Shown: positions 1-5,612, numbered from the stretch's first letter. The stretch is 5,612 bases of DNA from Pseudomonadota bacterium (GCA_003242355.1 QGUH01000310.1:1-5612), one strand, 5' to 3'. A program made the numbers and translations. The notes: generated by a model from the sequence alone, not told the origin.

Positions 1-2
1 TG

Positions 3-2561
3 GGGTCGGGGATTGGGTTAAGAGACCAATACAACGCCGAAGCGGAGAGCCGCCTGCGCGCCTATCACCGCGCGCTCGAGCGTCACGGTTTGCCCTTCGA
101 CCCGGCGCTCGTCGTGACGGGAACGTTCATGCACCAGTCGGGCAAGGCCGCGATGCAACGGCTCCTCGATGCCGGCGTGCCGTTCGATGGCGTCGTGGCA
201 GCCAACGACGCGATGGCGCTCGGAGCCATCGAGATGATTCGAGCCCGAGGCCTCCGGACTCCGCGCGATCTCCGCGTGGTGGGGTTCGACGACCTGTTGC
301 TCGCGCGGCTCGGCAATCCGCCACTCACCACCGTGGCGCAGCCGTTCCACGCCATCGCGGACCGGGCGCTGGAGCTCGTGCTCGATCAGCTCGAAGGGAA
401 ACCGGTCCCCGAGGTTTCGGTGTTGCCGACGGAGCTCAAGATCCGGCGCTCCTGCGGCTGCGAGGTGGCGATTCTCGGCGATCGCGCGAGCCGCCGCCCC
501 GTCTCCACCAGCCGCCGCACGCCGCTCGAGCTCCTCGACGCTCGAACGAACGAGCTGCACGCGGCGCTCACCCTGGTGCTCCGTTCGGGCACGACGGACC
601 CGGCGAACGCCGCGACCCGACTCCTCACGGGCCTGCGCGAGGAGCTCACGTCCGAGCCCGAGGCCTTCACGCGCGCGGTGGAGGAGCTCATCGCCGAGAG
701 CCCGGGAGAGAGCGAGCGCTATCGCGTTCTGCAGCTCGCCATCACGCGGCTGCGCGAGGAGCTGTCCGAGGCGCGCTGCCCCGAGCTGGAAGACGTGTGG
801 TACGGCGCGCTGAGCCTCATCTCGTTCAGCAACACGGCCGCACAGACGCAACACCGCCTGGCGGTGGACGAAAACTACCTGTGCTTGCTCACGAGCGGCG
901 AGCAGGTCGCCGTCGCCTTCGACGTTCCGTCGCTCCGCACGGCGCTCGTCAAAGGCCTCCCGATTGCCGGCGTGCGCACCGCTTTCCTCTCACGTTGGCG
1001 GAACGAGCCGCACACGGAGCTCGAGCCGTTCTTGTGCCTCGTCGATGGCGCGCAGGTCGATCCCGGAGTCGAGGCGTTCCCGGCCGATCGGTTGTTTCCC
1101 TCGGGGCTCTTGCCGAGCCGCCTGCGGCACACGCTGCTGGTCTTTCCGCTCACCTTCGAGACGCGCAATCTCGGCGTGGCGGTGTTCCTCTACAGTCCCG
1201 GGATTCAGGGCTATCACGTGCTGCGCGACCAGGTGAGCAAGGCGCTCATGACGGTCGGGCTCCACCAGGAGCTCATGCAGAGGACGATGCTGCACGAACG
1301 CAGCGTGCAGGAGCGGCTCGCGACGGCTCGGCGCCTGCAGTCGCTCGGCGTGCTCGCGGGAGGCGTGGCGCACGACCTCAACAACGCCTTGGGCCCCCTC
1401 GTCGCCCTACCCGACGTGATCCTGAGCGAGCTCGACGAGCTCGGCCTCGGCGACGAGGCGGCGGACATCCGCGCGGACATCGAGAGCATCAAGTCCGCCG
1501 CGCTGCGCGCGACGCAGACGATCAAGGATCTTTTGACCCTCGGTCGACAAGGCAAGACCAGCAAGGGCTCGCTCGATTTGAACGAAATCGTGGCGAGCTG
1601 CACGAGCGCCGAGGCGCTGCGCTTCATCGGCGAGATCAATCCGGCGGTGCGCGTGAACGTCGACCTCTCGACCGAGCCGCTCGTCGTCCACGCCTCGGGC
1701 GCTCACCTCGAGCGCGCGATCACGAACCTCGTGCGCAACGCGGTCGAGGCGACCCGAGGCGAGGGCGAGGTCGTGGTGCGCACGGCCTCGGTGCACGTGA
1801 CCCGCGCAGCGTCGGGCTACGAGATGATCGAACCGGGGCACTACGCGGTGGTCAGCGTCATCGACGAAGGCGACGGCATCGCCGAGGCGGCGCTCGGACG
1901 CATCTTCGAGCCGTTCTTCAGCAGCAAGCGCGTCAACCAGAACAGCGGCACGGGCCTCGGTCTCGCCATCGTCCACGGCGTCGTGAAAGAGCACGCGGGC
2001 TTCGTCGACGTGACGAGCACGCCCGGCGTCGGGACCACGTTCACGCTGTACTTCCCGATCGGTCCGGCGCTCCCGCGGAGCGAAGCGCCGGGCCACGTCG
2101 CCGGGCAGTGTCGGGCTCGCGTGCTCGTGGTGGACGACGACCCGGCGCAGCTCCGAACTGCCCGCCGCGTGCTCACGTACCTCGGCCACCACGTCGAAAC
2201 GGCGGACAGCGGGAAGAAGGCGATCGCGATCTTGCTCGAGGCCGCGCGCCGCGACGAACCGAGCCCGTACGATCTCCTGGTGCTGGACGTGATCCTGAAC
2301 GAGGAGCACGACGGCCTCGACGTGCTCGCGCAGATTCAGCGCCACTTCCCCGAGCAACGCGCGATTTTGGCGAGCGGGCATGCGCCGAGCGAGCGCGCCG
2401 AACAGGCCGTCGCCCGCGGGCTCACCTGGCTCGTCAAACCCTACACGACGGAAGCGCTCGCCCGCGCCATCGAGCAGGCCCTGTCGTCGGCGGGCGCCTC
2501 GCACCTCTCGCTGCGCCCGCACACCGTGCTCCCACCGAGCCGGTCGTCGGCGGCCGTGTAA
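3..2561 (+). CDS. Hybrid sensor histidine kinase/response regulator with LacI-like sensor domain (5' partial)
   Basis: The frame is open from the left edge, so the start is missing. A TTG at 90 is only an internal Leu, because family-like sequence (NAEAESRLRAY) precedes it. Numbering from the codon at 3, residues 1-150 are the C-terminal part of a LacI/periplasmic-binding-like fold (AANDAMALGA near 66-75, VVGFDD near 92-97). An IRRSCGC motif follows (Cys151, Cys153). Residues 170-260 are a charged helical linker and 265-420 a GAF-like domain. The kinase core has a phospho-acceptor His457 in GVAHDLNN, an N box (Asn575/Asn579), DEGDG (621-625), FEPFFSSK and GTGLGLA (649-655). A receiver (705-827) has DDD at 711-713, phospho-acceptor Asp762, Ser791 and Lys812. 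No membrane segment is visible, so it is probably cytoplasmic, sensing a small ligand and autophosphorylating. There is no DNA-binding output domain, so it must act through a partner. The ligand cannot be inferred. The kinase and receiver calls are very secure; the GAF call is moderate. Confidence 0.95.
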   Translation, partial: GSGIGLRDQYNAEAESRLRAYHRALERHGLPFDPALVVTGTFMHQSGKAAMQRLLDAGVPFDGVVAANDAMALGAIEMIRARGLRTPRDLRVVGFDDLLLARLGNPPLTTVAQPFHAIADRALELVLDQLEGKPVPEVSVLPTELKIRRSCGCEVAILGDRASRRPVSTSRRTPLELLDARTNELHAALTLVLRSGTTDPANAATRLLTGLREELTSEPEAFTRAVEELIAESPGESERYRVLQLAITRLREELSEARCPELEDVWYGALSLISFSNTAAQTQHRLAVDENYLCLLTSGEQVAVAFDVPSLRTALVKGLPIAGVRTAFLSRWRNEPHTELEPFLCLVDGAQVDPGVEAFPADRLFPSGLLPSRLRHTLLVFPLTFETRNLGVAVFLYSPGIQGYHVLRDQVSKALMTVGLHQELMQRTMLHERSVQERLATARRLQSLGVLAGGVAHDLNNALGPLVALPDVILSELDELGLGDEAADIRADIESIKSAALRATQTIKDLLTLGRQGKTSKGSLDLNEIVASCTSAEALRFIGEINPAVRVNVDLSTEPLVVHASGAHLERAITNLVRNAVEATRGEGEVVVRTASVHVTRAASGYEMIEPGHYAVVSVIDEGDGIAEAALGRIFEPFFSSKRVNQNSGTGLGLAIVHGVVKEHAGFVDVTSTPGVGTTFTLYFPIGPALPRSEAPGHVAGQCRARVLVVDDDPAQLRTARRVLTYLGHHVETADSGKKAIAILLEAARRDEPSPYDLLVLDVILNEEHDGLDVLAQIQRHFPEQRAILASGHAPSERAEQAVARGLTWLVKPYTTEALARAIEQALSSAGASHLSLRPHTVLPPSRSSAAV

Positions 2562-2586
2562 CCCGCGGAGCGAGTCCGGAGTCTCG

Positions 2587-2615
2587 GCTCGGAACCCGAC
2601 CGATTGCGGCCGAGC
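2587..2615. terminator. Possible hairpin between convergent genes
   Basis: GCTCGG at 2587-2592 pairs with CCGAGC at 2610-2615. An inner CCG/CGG pair (2596-2598 with 2607-2609) can extend the stem after a three-base bulge. The hairpin fills most of the 54-base gap between the kinase stop and the opposing outer-membrane gene stop, where a bidirectional terminator would be expected. There is no T run on either side, so it is not a canonical intrinsic terminator, and short GC-rich inverted repeats arise easily at this composition. Confidence 0.3.
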
Positions 2616-3170
2616 TCAGAACCCGAGGCCGAGAGAGAAGAGCAGCCCCTTGCCGGTCTCCTCGGCGAAGACGAGCTCGTAGCGGACGTCCGCCGACACG
2701 CTCAGCATCGGCAGGAAGGCCATGACTGCCACGCCCGGTGCGAGCGCAAAGTCCGTCGACGACACGTCGGTGCAGCCAAAGCCGGTCACGCAGGCCTCCC
2801 CGCTCGAGCTGACGAATCCGAGGCCGACCTTCGGACGAACCACGAGCGGCCCCGCCCCGAGGTCGTACCCGCCCTCGGCCATGAGCTGCCAAAGGTTCGT
2901 GCTGAAGGACCCGCCGGGAACGTCGACCTCCTCCCCGAAGAAGTACTCGGCAACACCACCCACGTACACCGCCATCGGCAGCGTGATGCCGCCATTGACA
3001 CCGAGCCCGAAACCCCAAGGGTTCCCCTCGCCTTCCATCATCTCGATGCCGTATCGAGCGCCCAGCCCGATTTGGATCGAGTTGACCGTCGCCGGCGCGG
3101 CGAACGCCGGAGCGCTCACGAAGCAAGCTCCTGCCATCAACAGTGCACCTAGCCACCGCACACCACGCAT
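2616..3170 (-). CDS. Exported outer-membrane beta-barrel-like protein
   Basis: It is 184 residues from an ATG at 3170, preceded by AAGGAG seven bases upstream. Longer starts up to 3272 would put an Arg-rich stretch before the signal peptide and are rejected. Residues 1 to about 24 form a signal peptide: MRGVR, a hydrophobic core, then SAPAFA-AP, a good signal peptidase I site. The mature chain alternates hydrophobic and polar/Gly residues in about eight strands (IQIGLGARYGI, WGFGLGVNGGITL, AVYVGGVAEYFF, LWQLMAEGGYDL, LVVRPKVGLGFV, FALAPGVAVMAFL, LSVSADVRYELVF, LLFSLGLGF) and ends in Phe, the usual outer-membrane assembly signal. Two Cys in CVTGFGC lie in a presumed extracellular loop and could form a disulfide. 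This is the general OmpA/OmpX-sized barrel class; substrate and role are unknown. It is convergent with the kinase gene and is separated from the upstream operon by 367 bases with repeats, so it probably has its own promoter. Confidence 0.85.
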   Translation of the reverse strand: MRGVRWLGALLMAGACFVSAPAFAAPATVNSIQIGLGARYGIEMMEGEGNPWGFGLGVNGGITLPMAVYVGGVAEYFFGEEVDVPGGSFSTNLWQLMAEGGYDLGAGPLVVRPKVGLGFVSSSGEACVTGFGCTDVSSTDFALAPGVAVMAFLPMLSVSADVRYELVFAEETGKGLLFSLGLGF

Positions 3171-3177
3171 CGTCGTT

Positions 3178-3183
3178 CTCCTT
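3178..3183 (-). promoter_or_regulatory. Shine-Dalgarno site deciding the start of the outer-membrane protein
   Basis: The minus strand reads AAGGAG, then seven bases, then ATG at 3170-3168. This near-perfect site, followed directly by a signal peptide, fixes the start. It excludes the in-frame upstream start at 3272. Confidence 0.8.
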
Positions 3184-3342
3184 CGGGAAAGCCGAACAGT
3201 GGGTGAACTTTCGCCGATACCGCGGATTGCTGCCAAGTTTCGTGCTGCAGCGCGTCCGAACCCGAGGCCCACCCCACCGCCGCGTCGGCGCCGCGAACCG
3301 TACGCGACCTCACGGATTCATTCGGCGATTGGCACGCGTGGG

Positions 3343-3362
3343 CCTCGAGCGCCTGGCCGAAA
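3343..3362. repeat. Repeat core copy 1
   Basis: First exact copy of the 20-base core CCTCGAGCGCCTGGCCGAAA. It contains a CTCGAG palindrome. TTCGGC at 3321-3326 is complementary to GCCGAA at 3356-3361, at the end of the core. Confidence 0.85.
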
Positions 3363-3378
3363 GCGCGACCGGCGCCGC

Positions 3379-3389
3379 GGAGCGATCGC
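3379..3389. repeat. Secondary repeat block GGAGCGATCGC, copy A
   Basis: Eleven bases identical to 3458-3468 and exactly 79 bases before it, the same offset as cores 1 and 2. The block contains the perfect palindrome GCGATCGC. A third copy is not recognisable before core 1, where only a decayed GCGACCT-type remnant remains. Confidence 0.7.
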
Positions 3390-3421
3390 AACCGGATTCG
3401 CCCACGGTTTCGGCACGACAC

Positions 3422-3441
3422 CCTCGAGCGCCTGGCCGAAA
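3422..3441. repeat. Repeat core copy 2
   Basis: Second exact copy of the 20-base core, 79 bases after copy 1. TTTCGGC at 3408-3414 is complementary to GCCGAAA at 3435-3441, giving a possible seven-base stem around the core. Confidence 0.85.
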
Positions 3442-3457
3442 ACGGCGACATCGATAT

Positions 3458-3468
3458 GGAGCGATCGC
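3458..3468. repeat. Secondary repeat block GGAGCGATCGC, copy B
   Basis: Identical to 3379-3389 and placed at the same offset after its core (36 bases after the core start in both units). This confirms that the repeat unit extends beyond the 20-base core. Confidence 0.7.
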
Positions 3469-3504
3469 GACCTGGCGGATTCCCTCGACGATTGACGCAC
3501 ACGC

Positions 3505-3524
3505 CCTCGAGCGCCTGGCCGAAA
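3505..3524. repeat. Repeat core copy 3
   Basis: Third exact copy of the core, 83 bases after copy 2. It ends 13 bases before the stop codon of the minus-strand protease-like gene. If the operon is transcribed past that stop, the repeats lie in its 3' untranslated region. The TTCGGC partner seen before copies 1 and 2 is missing here. Confidence 0.85.
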
Positions 3525-3537
3525 GGAACGGCGCCGA

Positions 3538-4326
3538 CTATCCGCCGAAGAGGGCGGTCAGCTTTCCGTGCCCCGCGAGCGCGAACAGGTCCATGCTCCA
3601 CGCGACGGCGCAGTGGACGGCGACGCCGCCGTAGATGGAACCCGTGCGGAGGGCGATCGTGCCGAGAGCGACTCCGGCCACGATCGATCCGAGGCACTCG
3701 GCGAGCGGCTTTCCGAAGTGAATCATGGCGTACGGAACGACCATGACGAAGATGGCGAGCGAGCCGATGTACCGCGCCAACGCGAAGACGAAGAACCCGC
3801 GAAAGAAGAACTCGAGCATCAAGAACTGAAAGCCGTAGGCGAGCTCCCACAAGAGAAACTGCTCGAGCGACGCGCCGGCATTCGCATACTTCGGGTAGGT
3901 GCGGAGGAACGCCTCCGATCCGGACGCGACGTACGCCAGGGGAACGACGAGCGCGACCATCGCGGCGTACAGCACCCACACGCGCGGTTCCCGCACGAAC
4001 CGAAGACCGTGATCGCGACCACGCGCGCGGAGCACGAGCCGGATGCACAGGTACGGTAGGATCCCGTAGTTTACCAGTTTGAATGCAGCCCAATACAGAT
4101 GTGGCAAGAGGTCCGGGTACGGGACGACGGCGAGGGCCACGTCCTTCAATCCGGGCAGCTCGTCGATCATCCGGGGGCGCCCGAAGTAGTGCGGCAATAC
4201 GAGCGAGAGCCCTGCCGTCAAGAGGACGGCGGCGGCGCGCAAATCCGGGAGCGACTCGCTCTTGTAGCGTGCGTCAATCGCGCGCCACTGATCGATGGTC
4301 AGGCGCTTGAGCAAGACCGAAAGCAC
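3538..4326 (-). CDS. CPBP family (CAAX protease/Rce1-like) intramembrane protease homologue
   Basis: It is 262 residues from a GTG at 4326, which has AAGGTG seven bases upstream. A TTG at 4344 would add six residues but lacks a ribosome site. Both starts lie inside the upstream HTTM gene (53-base overlap for the GTG), suggesting translational coupling. The protein is multi-pass, with hydrophobic segments near residues 30-46, 76-97, 117-135, 156-183, 187-201 and 214-227. CPBP motifs are visible: LEFFFRG (Glu172, Arg176) for motif 1, YAMIHFGKP (His203) for motif 2, and HCAVAWSMD (His238, Asp246) near the end. The usual motif-1 double Glu (EExxxR) appears as Leu-Glu, so only one Glu is kept. From memory, this EFFFRG variant recurs in a CPBP subgroup, but activity is not certain. 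The expected role is cleavage of a membrane-embedded or prenylated substrate. It is the last gene of the probable operon. Family membership is strong; substrate is unknown. Confidence 0.88.
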   Translation of the reverse strand: MLSVLLKRLTIDQWRAIDARYKSESLPDLRAAAVLLTAGLSLVLPHYFGRPRMIDELPGLKDVALAVVPYPDLLPHLYWAAFKLVNYGILPYLCIRLVLRARGRDHGLRFVREPRVWVLYAAMVALVVPLAYVASGSEAFLRTYPKYANAGASLEQFLLWELAYGFQFLMLEFFFRGFFVFALARYIGSLAIFVMVVPYAMIHFGKPLAECLGSIVAGVALGTIALRTGSIYGGVAVHCAVAWSMDLFALAGHGKLTALFGG

Positions 4327-5236
4327 GGGAGAACACCTTGCCAAAAATCCGCGTGGTCAGCACCCGCTCCACCCGAAAGAGTGAGAGGTACGCGACGAAC
4401 GACAACGGATAGGGGAACACGATGGCCATCAACGCGACCACGCCGAGGTGGAACCCGAACGCGGAGAGCGCCCAGCCGAGCGCGAGCTTGCCGCCAACGA
4501 GCGCGATGGGCGCGCCGAGCTCGACGACGAGCGTGAGCCACGCGAGCAGCGCGAAGAGCCAGGTCTCGGAGACGAGCGCCGCGCCGAGCGGCGAGTGAAT
4601 GCTACCGAGCTCGATCTTGCGGAGGTTGTCGTACGCGATCTGGGCCTGGAGCAGCTCCCCGCCCGTCCATCCGGCACCCCCCAGGCGCACCTTCGAGAGC
4701 CCCGCGATGACGTAGGTGACGACCGTGATCGCGGAGAGCGCGCGCCCCGCCCAGCCATAGCGTCCGTGCGCTTCGGTGACGGGCGGGCGACGGCGGGCGT
4801 CGAGGCTCAGGGCGTCGGCCGCGGGCGCGAACGCGAGCACGAGCAGATGCAGGCAAAGGAGGTTCTCCGTGTGAAACGTCATGCCCCACGAGCTGCGATA
4901 GCTCGTGAGCAGGAGGAACAGCCCGGCAAAGACGGGCGCCGTGAGCCGGTAGCGGAACCCGAGCACGAACGGCACCGCGCACGCGAGCGTCGCCACGGCG
5001 AGCCCCACGAGCAGCGGCGACGGCAGCGGCTCGGAGAGCAGCACGGCGATGGGTCCCGTGGGCGCGAACTGGGTGGCGTCGAGGCGGGCGACGCGCGTGA
5101 ACGAGCCGAAGCGCACGGCCAGGTAAATGAGCGCGAAGCCGCCGATGGCGATGCGCAACACCGCGGGTCGCTCACTCGGAGCGGGCGTGTACCAGTACCG
5201 ATCGACGGCGCGAAGCGCCTTCGTGACCGCGCTCAC
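4274..5236 (-). CDS. HTTM domain (vitamin K-dependent carboxylase-like) integral membrane protein
   Basis: It is 320 residues from a GTG that overlaps the upstream stop as GTGA, with GGAGG six bases upstream. Several hydrophobic segments are visible, roughly at 25-42, 73-93, 98-111, 124-139, 165-181, 224-247 and 252-286. The family call rests on characteristic stretches: FHTENLLCLH followed by ALSLDARR (121-148), YVIAGLSKVRLGGAGWTGG (175-193), and FHLGVVALMAIVFPYPLSF (262-280). From memory of human GGCX, AGVKKLDADW (catalytic Lys218) aligns with AGLSK...GW, making Lys182 the equivalent. NNHSYL (His160) aligns with the FHTENL segment, making His122 the equivalent. HTTM proteins are the bacterial relatives of this carboxylase, but most have no proven reaction; this one may modify a partner or merely share the fold. 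The soluble lumenal domain of GGCX is absent and could be supplied by the upstream gene product. Family is confident; chemistry is inference. Confidence 0.88.
   Translation of the reverse strand: MSAVTKALRAVDRYWYTPAPSERPAVLRIAIGGFALIYLAVRFGSFTRVARLDATQFAPTGPIAVLLSEPLPSPLLVGLAVATLACAVPFVLGFRYRLTAPVFAGLFLLLTSYRSSWGMTFHTENLLCLHLLVLAFAPAADALSLDARRRPPVTEAHGRYGWAGRALSAITVVTYVIAGLSKVRLGGAGWTGGELLQAQIAYDNLRKIELGSIHSPLGAALVSETWLFALLAWLTLVVELGAPIALVGGKLALGWALSAFGFHLGVVALMAIVFPYPLSFVAYLSLFRVERVLTTRIFGKVFSRAFGLAQAPDHRSVARD
4334..4339 (-). promoter_or_regulatory. Ribosome binding site supporting the GTG start of the CPBP gene
   Basis: The minus strand reads AAGGTG, seven bases, then GTG at 4326-4324, the same spacing as the strong site of the outer-membrane gene. 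The competing TTG at 4344 has no purine-rich site before it. The match to consensus has one mismatch, so the start choice is moderate. Confidence 0.5.
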
Positions 5237-5612
5237 GGCTCCCCTCCCCGGCGTCGGCGCCGACGCGGCTTGGCCTCCGGCGCGTCCGCCTCCGCGTTAC
5301 CCGCCGACGCGACGGCGCACCGGTGCGCCACGCGGCGCTCCTCTGGCTCGGGACCGCGCACGAAGTAAGCGACCGGATCGAAGCGCGCTTCGACGAGCGC
5401 GATCTCGACGAGGGAGGCGTGCTCGGCGCTTCGAGCCGCCCTGTCGGCGATCGAGGCGCAGAGGCGGCCCATGGCCGCCCGCCCACTCCGAACCGCACGG
5501 CGCACCGTGGCCGCCGCTTGCATCACCTCCTCGGTCGCGACGAGGCGAGGCGGCAAGCGGTGCCGCGTCCCTTCGGCGTCGATCCCCTCGGCGAAGAAGA
5601 GACGCACCCGCG
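5233..5612 (-). CDS. Unrecognised protein upstream of HTTM gene (5' partial), possible soluble partner
   Basis: The frame is open to the right edge. A GTG at 5607 could start it, but only five bases precede it and the reading continues, so I treat it as partial (at least 125 residues). Visible sequence: VRLFFAEGIDAEGTRH, an Ala/Arg-rich helical region (VMQAAATVRRAVRSGRAAM, then CASIADRAARSAEHAS), a compact strand-like piece (LVEIALVEARFDPVAYFVRG, then RRVAHRCAVAS), and a low-complexity tail ending in six Arg and GGEP. No membrane segment is in the visible part. The stop overlaps the HTTM start in GTGA. Bacterial HTTM genes often follow a gene for a protein with one N-terminal membrane helix and a soluble domain (DUF5819-like). 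The visible part loosely fits the end of such a protein, but this is a memory-based resemblance without a diagnostic motif. Confidence 0.65.
   Translation of the reverse strand, partial: RVRLFFAEGIDAEGTRHRLPPRLVATEEVMQAAATVRRAVRSGRAAMGRLCASIADRAARSAEHASLVEIALVEARFDPVAYFVRGPEPEERRVAHRCAVASAGNAEADAPEAKPRRRRRRGGEP
5243..5247 (-). promoter_or_regulatory. Shine-Dalgarno site of the HTTM gene
   Basis: GGAGG on the minus strand sits within a GGGGAGGGGAG run, six bases before the GTG start at 5236. It lies inside the last codons of the upstream gene. Together with the GTGA stop-start overlap it indicates translational coupling. Confidence 0.7.
5251..5266. repeat. Perfect 16-base palindrome upstream of the HTTM start
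   Basis: GCGTCGGCGCCGACGC is its own reverse complement. It encodes part of the six-Arg tail of the upstream protein and ends four bases before the GGAGG ribosome site of the HTTM gene. It could form a hairpin in the mRNA or be a by-product of mixed CGN Arg codons. Confidence 0.6.

Larger units (their letters stand above)
3303..3524. repeat. Degenerate tandem repeat block, about 80-base unit, three core copies
   Basis: This fills most of the 367-base gap between the protease-like gene and the outer-membrane gene. Three identical 20-base cores (CCTCGAGCGCCTGGCCGAAA, plus strand) begin at 3343, 3422 and 3505, so the periods are 79 and 83 bases. Between cores the units share further blocks: GGAGCGATCGC at 3379 and 3458, GGATTC at 3314, 3394 and 3477, and GCGACCT followed by GATTG and CAC before cores 1 and 3. 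Neither period is a multiple of three and the phases differ, so the block is not a coding repeat, although the minus-strand core reads FGQALE in one frame. The inter-core sequence is partly conserved, unlike CRISPR spacers. In copies 1 and 2 an upstream TTCGGC can pair with GCCGAA inside the core. Function is unknown. The 3171-3302 remainder shows no gene and should hold the outer-membrane gene promoter, but I see no convincing -35/-10 pair. Confidence 0.85.

Noticed and set aside
90..92. TTG as the true start of the kinase gene
   Set aside because: LacI-like sequence continues in frame upstream to the window edge, and no ribosome binding site precedes the TTG.
1407..2522. 371-residue minus-strand open frame antisense to the kinase
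   Set aside because: Composition is Arg/Val/Asp/His-biased with no recognisable motif, as expected from the antisense of high-GC codons.
797..2725. 642-residue plus-strand open frame overlapping the kinase gene
   Set aside because: It is an out-of-phase reading of a GC-rich gene: its product is a long Arg/Ala/Gly-rich string with no domain, while the other phase gives a complete kinase and receiver.
3208..3236. Promoter for the outer-membrane gene with TTGGCA as -35 (minus strand)
   Set aside because: No acceptable -10 hexamer appears at 16-18 bases, and a sigma-54 reading fails the GG-N10-GC spacing.
3171..3272. N-terminal extension of the outer-membrane protein from a start at 3272
   Set aside because: The strong AAGGAG site and the signal peptide begin at the ATG at 3170; the extension is Arg-rich and would bury the signal sequence.
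3303..3524. CRISPR array
   Set aside because: The sequence between the cores is itself partly conserved, the spacing is about 80 bases with unequal units, and no cas gene is present.
3149..4093. 314-residue minus-strand open frame covering the repeat block, with two FGQALE motifs
   Set aside because: It is out of phase with the CPBP gene and the signal-peptide gene. The third core copy is read in another phase, so the FGQALE similarity reflects a DNA repeat, not a protein repeat.

Overview
The DNA is strongly GC-rich, with G or C at most third codon positions. It carries a large cytoplasmic-type hybrid histidine kinase, GTG starts, and several membrane and envelope proteins. This mix suits a large-genome myxobacterium (Myxococcota, perhaps Polyangia). 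That is an inference from composition and gene style, not from a marker gene.

Layout. Positions 3-2561 (+) hold the 3' part of one large gene. It encodes a LacI-like ligand-binding domain, a GAF-like domain, a histidine kinase core and a C-terminal receiver. The reading frame is open from the window's left edge, so the start lies outside. A 54-base gap follows, with a possible hairpin. The other four genes are all on the minus strand, so the first two genes converge. Positions 2616-3170 (-) encode a small exported protein that looks like an eight-stranded outer-membrane beta-barrel. Positions 3171-3537 are non-coding. They carry a degenerate tandem repeat of about 80 bases, whose best-conserved part is a 20-base core present three times without a mismatch.

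Positions 3538-5612 (-) look like one operon. Read in transcription order, it holds the end of an unrecognised, probably soluble or periplasmic protein (5233-5612, cut by the right edge), then an HTTM/vitamin-K-dependent-carboxylase-like multi-pass membrane protein (4274-5236), then a CPBP (CAAX-protease/Rce1-like) intramembrane protease homologue (3538-4326). The first junction is a four-base GTGA overlap and the second a 53-base overlap, so all three are probably translated in a coupled way.

The most interesting items are the HTTM plus CPBP operon and the repeat block just after it. The HTTM protein keeps a Lys and a His that appear to match catalytic residues of vitamin K gamma-glutamyl carboxylase. 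No CRISPR array, tRNA, rRNA or insertion sequence was seen.
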